This document shows positions 1 to 8,434 of a stretch of 43,267 bases of DNA, one piece after another. A program made the position numbers and the translations under genes. Under the pieces are notes generated by a model, which ran no database searches, had not been told where the DNA came from, and saw only the letters and a program-made list of their open reading frames with translations. Each line of letters starts with the position of its first letter. Within the stretch, counting starts at the first letter, position 1. The stretch is from assembly GCA_964449305.1 (NCBI GenBank), contig CAYUYM010000011.1, forward strand, positions 1 to 43,267, in the 5' to 3' direction. Source of the DNA: CAYUYM01 sp964449305 (GTDB lineage: Bacteria > Bacteroidota > Ignavibacteria > SZUA-365 > CAYQST01).

Positions 1-1615
1 CGGCACGGCCTTCACTCCGTGATTCCGCCGCCTGCGACCTGCCGTGAACGATCACAAATTCCTTGTATGCATCCATGCCTTCATCATTGCTCACAAGCAG
101 TTCTGTCTCAAACCACCCCACCGGAATGCTGTCCAAGTACGTCTCGTTGGGAAATACAAGACCGCCGTCGATCATCCGGGAGAGCTGTTCCACAAGGTGT
201 ATGGAGATGAACTGCGTCGGATAGTTCCCCCGCACCGGGACATCTTCCATGGTGTTGCCAGATGGAGTGGCGAAGTGCAGGGCGCGGTCCCAGGAATCGG
301 TGAAGAAGACGATCCGGGCACAGTCCTTGTCATCGCCTGCGCCAGCACGTTTCCCGCGCAGCGCCCGGCCGATCATCTGCGTCATGAGGATGGGGCTCTT
401 CGTTTCACGCGTGATCATCACCGTCCGCACTTCCGGGACATCGGTTCCTTCGGTAAGCATTTTTACGTTGATGAGAACGTCCAATTCACCCGACCGAAAC
501 CGCTGGAGTATCCGCGCATTGTCCGATGCCTGACGCACGTTCCGCTCAGCAACCGTCGCGCCCCGGGAATCGACATGCGAATACACCGCATCCGCTTTGA
601 CGCCGTGCTTTACGAGCTTCTCCTTCATGTAGACGCATTGATGCCAGCGATCGACAAAGATGAGCGTCTTGCCATAGGTGCTTCTGTTCTGAAGGAAATC
701 ATGAACGATCATGTCGTTTCGTGGCGCGTCGTTTGCGAGTCGATCGACGACATCCTCAGGCAGGTCGGTGTGCATCTTCATGATCTGATCATACACCTTG
801 TCTGAAACGGTGAACTCCCGCCCCGTTTTCCGCTGGATGTACAGCGGAACAGCAAGAATGTTCTGCCGCGTCAGCGAGGCCTTGTCTGCCTCGTAGATGA
901 TGCCCTTGCGCTCGAACATCTCGGTGGCGAAGATCTCGTGCAGCCAGCCACGACGGCGTTCGTCATTGTATGTCGGTGTCGCCGTCAGCCCAAGGAAGCT
1001 CACTGTCGGGACCACCTGTCGTATGCCTCTACCATTAACTGCTCCACCAATCAGGAGATTCCTGCATCCAAAAGCCGGCGCATGATGGGCCTCATCGATC
1101 ACGACAAACAGACCATCACTGCCTGCCCGTGCAATGAACGCCTCAAACGCCGTCCGGCGCTTCCGACCGGCATTGTCGCGGGCGTCGGTCTCCCAATTGC
1201 TGATCGCGGATTGTGTGGTGATGATGAGTACATCGTCATCCGTGTCAATGGAACTCACCGGGGAATGCATGGGATTGCCGGAGACAAGACGCAGACGCAG
1301 CGTTTCACGCTTGTTGACCTCATGGATGTTCCTGAGAAACTCCTCCATGGCCTGCTCGAGCAGATGCGACGTGTGCGCCAACCAGAGCACGCGGACGCCG
1401 GCCGAAAGCACGTTCCGGCATATCCAGTTGACGGCTGTGAAGGTCTTGCCTCCTCCAGTCGGCAGGACAAGCATCCCTGATCGATGACGATCCGATGGAA
1501 AAGTGAACAACCGCGACATGCAGGTGAATGCCTCCTTCTGGTGCGGGAAGGGGCGTCGAGGCAGGTCGTGCTGATGAATGGCCCGGTGTTGTGCAAGGTT
1601 GATGGTATGGAACAT
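1..1615 (-). CDS. DEAD/DEAH-box superfamily II helicase, 3' part cut by window edge
   Basis: Reading the minus strand from ATG at 1615 gives 538 codons that stay open to the window edge. An in-frame stop lies a few codons upstream, which fixes this start. The N-terminal RecA-like domain has a Q-motif-like HQKEAF, Walker A LPTGGGKT (about residues 51-58), DEAH in VVIDEAHHAP (about 174-177) and GLTATP (motif III-like, about 209-214). The second RecA domain has VDRWHQC, INVKMLTEGTDVPEV and the motif VI-like MIGRALRG. These are the motifs of the SF2 group that includes UvrB/RecG-type and restriction-subunit helicases, so ATP-driven translocation on nucleic acid is expected. The C-terminal specificity domain lies outside the window, so the biological role (repair, restriction-like, other) cannot be named. 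It is the last of three same-strand genes. Confidence 0.9.
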   Translation of the reverse strand, partial: MFHTINLAQHRAIHQHDLPRRPFPHQKEAFTCMSRLFTFPSDRHRSGMLVLPTGGGKTFTAVNWICRNVLSAGVRVLWLAHTSHLLEQAMEEFLRNIHEVNKRETLRLRLVSGNPMHSPVSSIDTDDDVLIITTQSAISNWETDARDNAGRKRRTAFEAFIARAGSDGLFVVIDEAHHAPAFGCRNLLIGGAVNGRGIRQVVPTVSFLGLTATPTYNDERRRGWLHEIFATEMFERKGIIYEADKASLTRQNILAVPLYIQRKTGREFTVSDKVYDQIMKMHTDLPEDVVDRLANDAPRNDMIVHDFLQNRSTYGKTLIFVDRWHQCVYMKEKLVKHGVKADAVYSHVDSRGATVAERNVRQASDNARILQRFRSGELDVLINVKMLTEGTDVPEVRTVMITRETKSPILMTQMIGRALRGKRAGAGDDKDCARIVFFTDSWDRALHFATPSGNTMEDVPVRGNYPTQFISIHLVEQLSRMIDGGLVFPNETYLDSIPVGWFETELLVSNDEGMDAYKEFVIVHGRSQAAESRSEGRA

Positions 1616-1685
1616 GGTGGTACACCGCGTTGAAGAAGAAGGTTATCAAGGAATCACGTCGGGCTTGGGGCGGCTGCGACGCGTG

Positions 1686-2516
1686 TCAGCGCCAAAGGGC
1701 GGCAAAATCGATGTCGATGCCGAGGTGGAGATGTGTGGAGGTCCGCGTTTCCGTGGAGGTGTCGCCGGCCCCTGCGGCGGAAGCGGGGATGATGCGATCC
1801 GTGGTTGCGATGCCGAGCTCAAGCCGACCGTGCAGCCAGGGCAGCAACGGACTGCGGATGCCGGCAGCGAACAGCGAGTAGCTGTCCTGCGGCTCATAAT
1901 CACCAAGGAAACGGATCTCGATGGCTGTCCCCGCACGAAGCACGATGTAGGGGTCAATCTCCACCTCATGGGGAAACACATGGCCGGCAATGGCGAAGCC
2001 CCATTTCGCTTGGGATGGATGATTGGACCAGCTCCCCGCATGCGTGGCATTCATGCCAACCTCCAGATGCCCCCAGCGGAACCCGATCTCGTAGAGCATG
2101 CCGATGGGCATCCCCACACCGGCATGCAGCAGTGGTGTGAGAAGGGTGGGATGTTGCCGGAAGAAGCTCCGGTCGGCTTCGGCGCGCACAGCACGGGCGG
2201 AGTCCTCCGCGTGCTGTTCGGCCGCCCTCCGCCGCTCAAGCTCAGCCGTGCGGCGTGCGTCGTACTCTGCAGCCATGGATGCCGAGTGAACCACATGGGT
2301 CGCTGCACGAGGATCGGTCACGGGGGCGACGTCGATCCGGAGGATCATGTCGCGCCGCAGATCAATGGTGTCCGACCGGAAGACAACCCGGACGACGGCT
2401 GCCGTTGAATCCACGACGCGGACGCCCATGTAGGCGCGGCCATTGAGGAGGTAGACATCATCGGCGTGCGCCACAATCGGGAGCAGGACGGCCAGGAACA
2501 GAAGGATTCGTGTCAT
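1686..2516 (-). CDS. Exported hypothetical protein, possible outer-membrane beta-barrel
   Basis: A 276-residue protein of unknown function. Residues 1-18 form a typical Sec signal peptide (MTRILLFLAVLLPIVAHA, cleavage after AHA). A short beta-rich segment follows (VYLLNGRAYMGVRVV...), then a charged Arg/Ala/Glu helix at about residues 95-130 that could be a coiled coil. The C-terminal half has alternating hydrophobic strands rich in Gly and aromatics (HAGVGMPIGMLYEIGFRWG, LHLGIDIDFAALWR), as in small outer-membrane barrels. The last residue is Arg rather than the usual Phe, which weakens the barrel reading. It lies 119 bp after the symporter and 70 bp before the helicase on the same strand, so cotranscription is possible. 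No known family was recognised. Confidence 0.7.
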   Translation of the reverse strand: MTRILLFLAVLLPIVAHADDVYLLNGRAYMGVRVVDSTAAVVRVVFRSDTIDLRRDMILRIDVAPVTDPRAATHVVHSASMAAEYDARRTAELERRRAAEQHAEDSARAVRAEADRSFFRQHPTLLTPLLHAGVGMPIGMLYEIGFRWGHLEVGMNATHAGSWSNHPSQAKWGFAIAGHVFPHEVEIDPYIVLRAGTAIEIRFLGDYEPQDSYSLFAAGIRSPLLPWLHGRLELGIATTDRIIPASAAGAGDTSTETRTSTHLHLGIDIDFAALWR

Positions 2517-2635
2517 GGGCGGGCGTGGAGACGTGGAGGAGTTGACGAGTTCAATAGTTCAATAGTCGAATACGTTGCACCCCGCCACACCATCAGCGCA
2601 ATCGCTCGACGACCGCTTCTCCGCCCCGCTGTCCA

Positions 2636-4126
2636 CTACCCTCGTCTCTCCTCCGGCAGCACTCCTTCGGTGCTTGCGACGATCACCGAGCCGGCCGCGT
2701 CGCCGGTGATGTTGGGAACGGTGCGACACATGTCGAGGAAGCGGTCGACGCCGAGGATGAGCGCGATGCCCTCCTCCGGCACCCCCACCGAGCGCAGCAC
2801 GATGAGGAGCATGATGATGCCCACGGCGGGCACGGGCGCCGTGCCGATCGATGCCAGCGTGGCGGTGAGGACCACGGTGAGCTGCTGGCCGAGCGTGAGA
2901 TCCATGCCATACACCTGCGCGATGAACAGCGTCGCCACGCCCTGATACAGCGCCGTCCCATCCATGTTCACCGTGGCGCCGAGTGGCAGCACAAAGCTCG
3001 TCACAGACTTGGGCACGCCGAGCCTTGCCGTGCATTCAAAATTCACCGGCAGCGTCGCCGCCGAGCTGCATGTGGAGAAGCCCACAAGCTGTGCGGGACG
3101 CATCTCGCGGAAGAAGCGGCGCAGCGACACCTTCCGCGCAAAGAGCTTCAGAAAGACCGGATACACCACCACGGTCTGCAACAGCAGCCCCACGACCACG
3201 GTGACCACGTACCACAGCAGCGGGCGCAGCACACCAAAGCCGAACTCGCCGACCACGGCCGAGATGAGCGCAAACACGCACACGGGCGCGATCTTCATCA
3301 CCGCCTCCACCATGCGGATCATCGTGTCGCTCACCGCATCGAGAAAGGTCACAACGGTGTGCATCTTCCCCCTGTCGATGAGCAGCAGCGCAACTCCGAA
3401 GAACAGCGAGAAGAAGATGATGGACAGCATGTCGCCCTCGGCGATTGCCGCAACCGGGTTCTTCGGCACCAAGTCGGTGAAGAACTGGAGGATGTCGAAG
3501 TCGAGATGCTGGTCGATCCTCGCCGATGCATCGTGCGAATAGACCGACAGCAGGCGGTCGCGCGATGCCTGATCCATCTGGTGCCCCGGCTGCACCACGT
3601 TGCCCACGGCCAGCCCGAGGCTGATGGCGATGGCCGTCGTGGTCATGAAATACGCGATCGCCTTGCCACCCATCCGTGCCATGCGGCCGATCTCCTGCAG
3701 ACTTGCGACGCCCACGATGAGCGAGGCGATCACGAGCGGGATGGAAATCATCATGAGGAGACGGATGAAGATGTCGCCCACCGGCTTGATCACCGTGGCC
3801 ACCGTCCGCTCCTTCGTCACTGCTGTCACACCGGCGTACGCCGCCTCCACGCCGTTCACCACCACGCGCAGCGCAACGGTGCGCCCCGCATCCACCAGCT
3901 CCCGATGCTTCTTCACCACGGCGAGCTGATCGTCGGGACCGAAGGCGTACTCCGTGCTGTCGCTCACCAGGGTGATCGCGCTCCAGTCATGGACCGCGAA
4001 CTCCGCACCTCCGGCCGGGGTGATCAACAGGGTGTGCGTGTCGACATGGAACACGGAGCCGAAGATGGCGCCGAGAAGCAGGCCGAGAAGCATCTGGATG
4101 TGGAGCTTGGGACGACGGAATTTCAT
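2636..4126 (-). CDS. Dicarboxylate/amino acid:cation (Na+ or H+) symporter, DAACS/Glt family
   Basis: Inner-membrane secondary transporter of the GltPh/GltP/DctA family (496 residues), which imports acidic amino acids or C4-dicarboxylates with cations. Family marks seen are the HP1 serine-rich loop (CSSAATLPV), NMDGTALYQG in TM7, the HP2 region SIGTAPVPAVG, and the TM8 stretch DRFLDMCRTVPNITGD. Odd feature: between TM1 (residues 11-27) and TM2 (from about 113) there is a hydrophilic stretch of about 80 residues where GltPh has only a few. It contains DWSAITLVSDSTEY and RVVVNGVEAAYAGV and may fold as a small periplasmic domain. ATG 4126 is chosen because GGGGAAG sits just upstream. ATG 4138 (four residues longer) is possible, and the frame stays open to 4201. 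The substrate cannot be told from sequence. Confidence 0.92.
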   Translation of the reverse strand: MKFRRPKLHIQMLLGLLLGAIFGSVFHVDTHTLLITPAGGAEFAVHDWSAITLVSDSTEYAFGPDDQLAVVKKHRELVDAGRTVALRVVVNGVEAAYAGVTAVTKERTVATVIKPVGDIFIRLLMMISIPLVIASLIVGVASLQEIGRMARMGGKAIAYFMTTTAIAISLGLAVGNVVQPGHQMDQASRDRLLSVYSHDASARIDQHLDFDILQFFTDLVPKNPVAAIAEGDMLSIIFFSLFFGVALLLIDRGKMHTVVTFLDAVSDTMIRMVEAVMKIAPVCVFALISAVVGEFGFGVLRPLLWYVVTVVVGLLLQTVVVYPVFLKLFARKVSLRRFFREMRPAQLVGFSTCSSAATLPVNFECTARLGVPKSVTSFVLPLGATVNMDGTALYQGVATLFIAQVYGMDLTLGQQLTVVLTATLASIGTAPVPAVGIIMLLIVLRSVGVPEEGIALILGVDRFLDMCRTVPNITGDAAGSVIVASTEGVLPEERRG

Positions 4127-4157
4127 ACGCTTCCCCATTGAGCGGTGGAAAGTGTGG

Positions 4158-4186
4158 CAAGATACGCATTTCCTCCCGATGGGAGG
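4158..4186 (-). promoter_or_regulatory. Candidate -10 element and adjacent palindrome upstream of the symporter
   Basis: On the minus strand TATCTTG (4158-4164) matches the TAnnTTG form seen before several genes here. Just upstream lies the inverted repeat CCTCCC-GAT-GGGAGG (4172-4186), in the position of an operator between -35 and -10. No good -35 TTG is visible, so this is tentative. Confidence 0.3.
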
Positions 4187-4311
4187 CATCGCGGATTCCA
4201 TTCAGCATGAAAGGAACGATCCACCCGATGATGTGTCGAACAAACGTCGGGTGATCTTCAACGCGGTCCATCACCGCCCTCCGCCGACACCATAATATCC
4301 TGGAGAGTGTC

Positions 4312-6381
4312 ATGAACCCATCGTTCCGGATTGTCTTCACCGCCTTGGTGCTGCTCCTCCCCGTGAGCCGGGCCTTTGCCAACGGGGCCCTCGTGGTGGA
4401 TGCAGGGAAGAACACCTGCGTCCCCATGGTCGCCACCGCCGTGGTGGTGCATGTGGAGGACCAGGTGGCCGTGGTCACAACCACACAGACCTTCCGCAAC
4501 ACCCTGGGGCGCACGGTGTCCGTGATGTATGCCTTCCCCCTGCCCGAGGGGGCGTCGGCCACACGGCTGCGCTGGTTCAACAAGGGCCAGTGGTGGACGG
4601 CGAGCTTCGAGACCCGCCCCGATTCTGTCGGGACTCCGGGAACGCCTGACTACATGCACAAGAATCTGAAGACGTGGCTTGGCCCGGCACCACTGACCAT
4701 GACCTTCGACAGTCTGCTCCGCATCAACGAGAATCTGACGGTTGAGCTCACCTATGTCCAGCTTCTGCCCTACAAGAACGGGTTCGTGTCCTACACCTAC
4801 CCGAATGACTACACGTTGATTCAGAACTCGTCGATCGCGGAGCAGACCTTTGTTTTCGAGCTGCATTCCTCACGGACCATCGAAGCGATGACGTTGACAA
4901 GCCACACCCCCACGGCCGACAGTACCGAGGGCACGCACGCCATGGTGGCCACGGCGACATCAAACGCCCCCTGCAAAACGAACTACACCGTGCAGTACCG
5001 GCTGTCACTGGCAAAGCTCGGGATGTTCGGGTACAGCACGAAGCGCGATTCCACACACGGGGCGTTCACCTTCATCGTGGAACCCGATCCCTCGACCACG
5101 GACATCGTGAAGAAGAACTTCTGCCTCATCATCGACCGATCCGGCAGCATGTCCACCGCCAACAAGATGCAGCAGGCAATCGACGCGGCCTGCTTCATCG
5201 TGGAGAATCTCAATCCCGGTGACATGTTCAACCTCGTGGAATACAACTCCTACGTCAGTTCCTTCAAGACCGGTCTGACGTCCTACACACCGACGTCGAA
5301 GGTGGCGGCGATTGCCTGGCTCTGCAATCTGCAGGCGAGCGGATCCACCAACATTGAGGGGGCGTTGACCACAGCCATCCAGCAGTTCTCGAACGTCCCG
5401 CAGGAGAACGCGAACATCATCATCTTCCTCACCGACGGGCAGCCCACGGTGGGCCTCACCGACAGGGGCGCCATTGTCAGCAGCGTGCGGGGAAGGATCG
5501 CCCAGACGGGGCGCAGGATCACGCTGTTCACCTTCGGGATCGGCACGGACGTGGACAGGCTGCTCCTCGAGCAGCTTGCCGCGCAAAACTCCGGCATCGC
5601 CGAGATGCTGGGCACGGATGCTGTCCGATCACGCATCTCGGACTTCTACACCACCATCCGCAACCCCGTGCTGATCGATCCCCATGTGGAATTCTCCTCC
5701 ACGCGCGTGACGGACGTGTATCCCGCCACGCTGCCGAATCTCTACAAGGGTCAGCAGATGATCATCACCGGCCGGTACGAGCTCCCGCTGCCCATGGTCA
5801 CCGCCACCTTCTCGGGCACCGCCTTCGGGCAGCCTGTGGTGTACACCTACGACATGTCCCTCGCAGACACGGTGGCCCCGACGTATCTCTTCATCCCGAA
5901 ACTCTGGGCAAAGATGGCGATTGATCACCTGCTCGGCATCTACAACGGGCTCGATCCCGAGTCCGACAGGGCAAAGGAATTCAAGGCCGAGATCATCCGC
6001 ATCAGCCTGGCCTACGGCGTGATCAGCCCGTTCACATCGTTTTCGAGCACACCGACGGACGTGGAGGCTCCCGACGCCGCCCCTCCAGCCGCCGTCGAGG
6101 GCTTCCGCCTGCTCGGCAACCATCCGAACCCCTTCAACCCGGGAACCACCATCCGCTTCCATGTGGACACGCCCCTGCACCGCAGCGTGACGATCCGCAT
6201 CCACGACGCGATGGGGCGCCTGCTGCGCGTGCTTGCCGTCGATGTGACCTTCGCCGGCGACTACCAGGTCTGGTGGGATGGTCTCGACAGCGAGGGCCGC
6301 GCCCTCCCCTCCGGCACCTATGTCTATGTGGTGGATTTCGGCGGCACCACCCTCAGCGGACGCATGCAGATGCTGCGATAA
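4312..6381 (+). CDS. Exported VIT-VWA domain protein with FlgD/T9SS-like C-terminal tail
   Basis: A 689-residue secreted protein. Residues 1-24 are a signal peptide ending AFANG. A VIT domain (vault/inter-alpha-trypsin type) follows, with TFRNTLGRTVSVMYAFPLPEGA at about 60-80. Next is a von Willebrand A domain with a metal-ion (MIDAS) motif DRSGS starting at about residue 275 and a downstream FLTDGQPTVG. The C-terminal 90 residues contain NHPNPFNPGTTIRF and SGTYVYVVDF, the FlgD-Ig-like/T9SS-type tail common on secreted proteins of this group. The VIT-VWA pairing in bacteria is linked to extracellular metal-dependent binding, but the ligand is unknown. GGAG lies 8 nt before the ATG. The gene is divergent from the symporter and monocistronic. 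Export through a type IX system is inferred from the tail only. Confidence 0.9.
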   Translation: MNPSFRIVFTALVLLLPVSRAFANGALVVDAGKNTCVPMVATAVVVHVEDQVAVVTTTQTFRNTLGRTVSVMYAFPLPEGASATRLRWFNKGQWWTASFETRPDSVGTPGTPDYMHKNLKTWLGPAPLTMTFDSLLRINENLTVELTYVQLLPYKNGFVSYTYPNDYTLIQNSSIAEQTFVFELHSSRTIEAMTLTSHTPTADSTEGTHAMVATATSNAPCKTNYTVQYRLSLAKLGMFGYSTKRDSTHGAFTFIVEPDPSTTDIVKKNFCLIIDRSGSMSTANKMQQAIDAACFIVENLNPGDMFNLVEYNSYVSSFKTGLTSYTPTSKVAAIAWLCNLQASGSTNIEGALTTAIQQFSNVPQENANIIIFLTDGQPTVGLTDRGAIVSSVRGRIAQTGRRITLFTFGIGTDVDRLLLEQLAAQNSGIAEMLGTDAVRSRISDFYTTIRNPVLIDPHVEFSSTRVTDVYPATLPNLYKGQQMIITGRYELPLPMVTATFSGTAFGQPVVYTYDMSLADTVAPTYLFIPKLWAKMAIDHLLGIYNGLDPESDRAKEFKAEIIRISLAYGVISPFTSFSSTPTDVEAPDAAPPAAVEGFRLLGNHPNPFNPGTTIRFHVDTPLHRSVTIRIHDAMGRLLRVLAVDVTFAGDYQVWWDGLDSEGRALPSGTYVYVVDFGGTTLSGRMQMLR

Positions 6382-6463
6382 GCTGTGCGCGGGGGCATCC
6401 CGGCAGCGTTTTCAGCGTTGGCATCGGAAGGACTCGAGCAGCCATCAGCCACCGCCCAGCCGT

Positions 6464-6574
6464 CCCTCCGTCATCATGCCCGCGAAGGCGGGCATCCATG
6501 GTACCTCCTTCGGAGCCGTGGCGTGGATTTCCGCGTCTGCATTGAGCCTGTCGAAGTGCGGGAATGACGGAGGG
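6464..6574. repeat. REP/MITE-like element with inverted ends and internal hairpin
   Basis: A 111-bp stretch has near-perfect inverted ends: CCCTCCGTCAT...CCCGC on the left, and GCGGGAATGACGGAGGG on the right (6558-6574). Inside the left end is a small hairpin GCCCGC-GAAG-GCGGGC. The wording resembles the 'CGTCAT..CCCGCGAAGGCGGG..TCCA' family of dispersed palindromic repeats seen in many environmental genomes. It lies between the convergent VIT-VWA and glycosyltransferase genes and could also stop transcription from both sides. Only one copy is in the window. Confidence 0.6.
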
Positions 6575-6603
6575 GCTGTGCTCGATTCACTCCCAGCCCG
6601 CTG

Positions 6604-7344
6604 TCACCTGCCGCCTTTCTTCAGCCCCCTGTACCTGCCGCTCCAGAAGCCGCGGCGGACGCGGAGGAGACCCGTGATGTCGTCGACCGCAGTCCTGACA
6701 ATCTTGACGCGCGTGTCGAGATCCTCGATCCATCTGACCGGGACGTCGTAGATGCGGTAGCCGCATTTTTCGCCGATGATGAGGAGCTCGGAATCAAAGA
6801 ACCAGATGTTGTCCTCGATGGCGGGGATGAGGGTGGTGATGACCTGGCGGGTGACAGCCTTGAAGCCGCACTGGGCATCGGAGAAGCGGGTGAAGAAGAG
6901 CGCCTTGACCATGAGGTTGTAGGAGCGGGAGATGAACTCGCGCTTGAAGCTGCGCTCCGTGTTGGCGCCCTTCATCAGGCGCGACCCGGTGCCGATGTCG
7001 TACCCCTCGTGAGCCAGCGCGCGAATCATGGGGGGGAAGGATGCGAGGTTGGTGGAGAGATCCACGTCCATGTAGCTGCAGATGTCGGCATCGGAGCCGG
7101 TCCAGGATTTCTTGAGTGCGCGGCCCCGGCCCTTCTGCTCGAGACGGAGGTAACGCACGCGCGACCACGCCGCGCAGAGCTCGCGCGACACCTCGGGCGT
7201 CCGGTCGATGGAGGCATTGTCGGCAATCTCGATCTCCCAGTCGAAGTCCGTCAGGTGTTCCGAGAAAAAGGCGTGCAATGCGGGAATGCTGACAGGGAGG
7301 GCACGTTCTTCGTTGTAGACAGGGATGGTGACGAGGACTTTCAT
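6604..7344 (-). CDS. Glycosyltransferase family 2 (dolichyl-phosphate-sugar synthase-like)
   Basis: A 246-residue cytoplasmic GT-A enzyme that should transfer a nucleotide-activated sugar, typically to a polyprenyl phosphate. Seen are the GT2 opening VTIPVYNEERALP, the acidic pair in IADNASIDRTPE, the metal-binding DVD in YMDVDLSTN, and the acceptor-side GTGSRLMKGANTERSF and SDAQCGFKA. These match the DPM1/DPG-synthase subgroup (about 240-260 residues, no C-terminal membrane segments). The open frame runs further upstream, but the GT2 fold starts exactly at MKVLVTIPVYNEE, so ATG 7344 is the start. It is divergent from the superoxide dismutase gene. A promoter with TTGCGA and TAACTTG lies 34-63 bp upstream. 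Confidence 0.9.
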   Translation of the reverse strand: MKVLVTIPVYNEERALPVSIPALHAFFSEHLTDFDWEIEIADNASIDRTPEVSRELCAAWSRVRYLRLEQKGRGRALKKSWTGSDADICSYMDVDLSTNLASFPPMIRALAHEGYDIGTGSRLMKGANTERSFKREFISRSYNLMVKALFFTRFSDAQCGFKAVTRQVITTLIPAIEDNIWFFDSELLIIGEKCGYRIYDVPVRWIEDLDTRVKIVRTAVDDITGLLRVRRGFWSGRYRGLKKGGR

Positions 7345-7377
7345 GACGGCGTATATTGTGGTACAATGGACCGGATT

Positions 7378-7407
7378 CAAGTTACCACCGGGGGGGAGGA
7401 TTCGCAA
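7378..7407 (-). promoter_or_regulatory. Candidate promoter of the glycosyltransferase gene
   Basis: On the minus strand: TTGCGA (7402-7407), a 17-nt spacer, TAACTTG (7378-7384). It has the same form as the sites before ndk, the UPF0316-like gene and the DUF4783-like gene. It leaves a leader of about 25-30 nt. Confidence 0.5.
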
Positions 7408-7503
7408 GGTGGATGCGACGCCCCGTACAGGGGTGATGCGGAACAGGGACGCCTCTTCCCGTGTTTCGGTGAGAACATGTCCAACCACGAACACTGGAGC
7501 ACC

Positions 7504-8238
7504 ATGAAGGATAGACGAACATTTCTCAAGACCGGGGCTGCAGCCATGGGGGCGGGGCTCCTCGCAAACCCCTTCAGCGCGAACGCGGAGCTGCGCAATG
7601 TCTTTGCCGCAGGCCTGACACTCCCGGTGGACGGCGCGGGCGAATACGTCCTGCCGCCGCTGCCTTACGACTACAACGCCCTTGAGCCGCACATCGACGA
7701 GCAGACGATGCGGCTGCATCACGACATCCACCATGCCAGCTATGTGAAGGGACTCAATGCCGCCCTTGCGGCGATGCGTGTGGCGCGTGAAACGGGCGAC
7801 TACGGCTCCATCGACACTCTGGCGCGCCAGACATCCTTCCATGGTTCCGGGCATGCGCTCCATGTCCTGTTCTGGGAGAGCCTGACAGCGGCCCCGAAGA
7901 GCGGCACCCCCGCGGGGGCGTTCAGGGCACAGATCGAGAAGGACTTCGGATCGGTGAAGAATTTCCTCGACCAGCTCAAAAACACCGCATTGAAGGTGGA
8001 GGGATCGGGCTGGGGGCTCGCCATCTGGGAACCCATGGGGAAGCGCATCATCGTCGTGCAGTCCGAGAAGCACAACAACCTCACGATCTGGGGCGCCATT
8101 CCCCTCCTGGCAATCGATGTGTGGGAACACGCCTATTACCTGCGTTACCAGAACAAGCGTGGCGACTACATCGACAACGTCCTGAAGGTGATCGACTGGG
8201 ACAGGGTTGGAGCACGCTTCGACAGCGTTGCCGGCTGA
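7504..8238 (+). CDS. Superoxide dismutase [Fe/Mn], exported with a Tat-like signal
   Basis: Converts superoxide to peroxide and oxygen using Fe or Mn. The mature part shows the four-ligand architecture: LHHDIHHASYV in the first helix, HGSGHALHVLFW in the second, and DVWEHAYYLRYQNKRGDYI at the C-terminus (Asp and His ligands). The N-terminus DRRTFLKTGAAAMGAGLL fits a twin-arginine (Tat) signal, with possible cleavage after SANA. The enzyme should therefore act in the periplasm or outside the cell, already folded with metal. ATG 7504 is chosen because GGAG lies 6 nt upstream and because it starts the Tat signal. ATG 7477, nine codons upstream, is a weaker option. At the usual metal-preference position the sequence is KHNNLTIWG, which decides neither Fe nor Mn. 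Confidence 0.92.
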   Translation: MKDRRTFLKTGAAAMGAGLLANPFSANAELRNVFAAGLTLPVDGAGEYVLPPLPYDYNALEPHIDEQTMRLHHDIHHASYVKGLNAALAAMRVARETGDYGSIDTLARQTSFHGSGHALHVLFWESLTAAPKSGTPAGAFRAQIEKDFGSVKNFLDQLKNTALKVEGSGWGLAIWEPMGKRIIVVQSEKHNNLTIWGAIPLLAIDVWEHAYYLRYQNKRGDYIDNVLKVIDWDRVGARFDSVAG

Positions 8239-8313
8239 TGCGTCTTCGCCATCGACGGTGCTCATGAAATGCGACCCGGTGCCCATGGCCGGGTCTTATT
8301 TCGTGACATTTCG

Positions 8314-8320
8314 TATGTTG
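8314..8320 (+). promoter_or_regulatory. Candidate -10 element upstream of anmK
   Basis: TATGTTG fits the TAnnTTG pattern and lies 115 bp before the chosen anmK start, in the 196-bp gap after the dismutase gene. No TTG -35 is found at the right distance. The direct repeat ATTTCGTGACATTTCGT overlaps it. Confidence 0.25.
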
Positions 8321-8434
8321 CCCGTGACCACCGTCTTGTCGACATTCCGTCGCCTGCCACCTGGAGAATTCCCACACGCAGTGCCACCTGGACCGGAATG
8401 GCATCGACCACCCTTCCAACAACCGGCAGCTTCC

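Noticed and set aside
44..805. Long plus-strand open frame
   Set aside because: It is the shadow of the minus-strand helicase, which shows clear SF2 motifs in its own frame; this frame has no recognisable motif.
2549..2564. Direct repeat GTTCAATA-GTTCAATA upstream of the exported hypothetical gene
   Set aside because: Only two 8-bp copies with no dyad or promoter context; probably chance.
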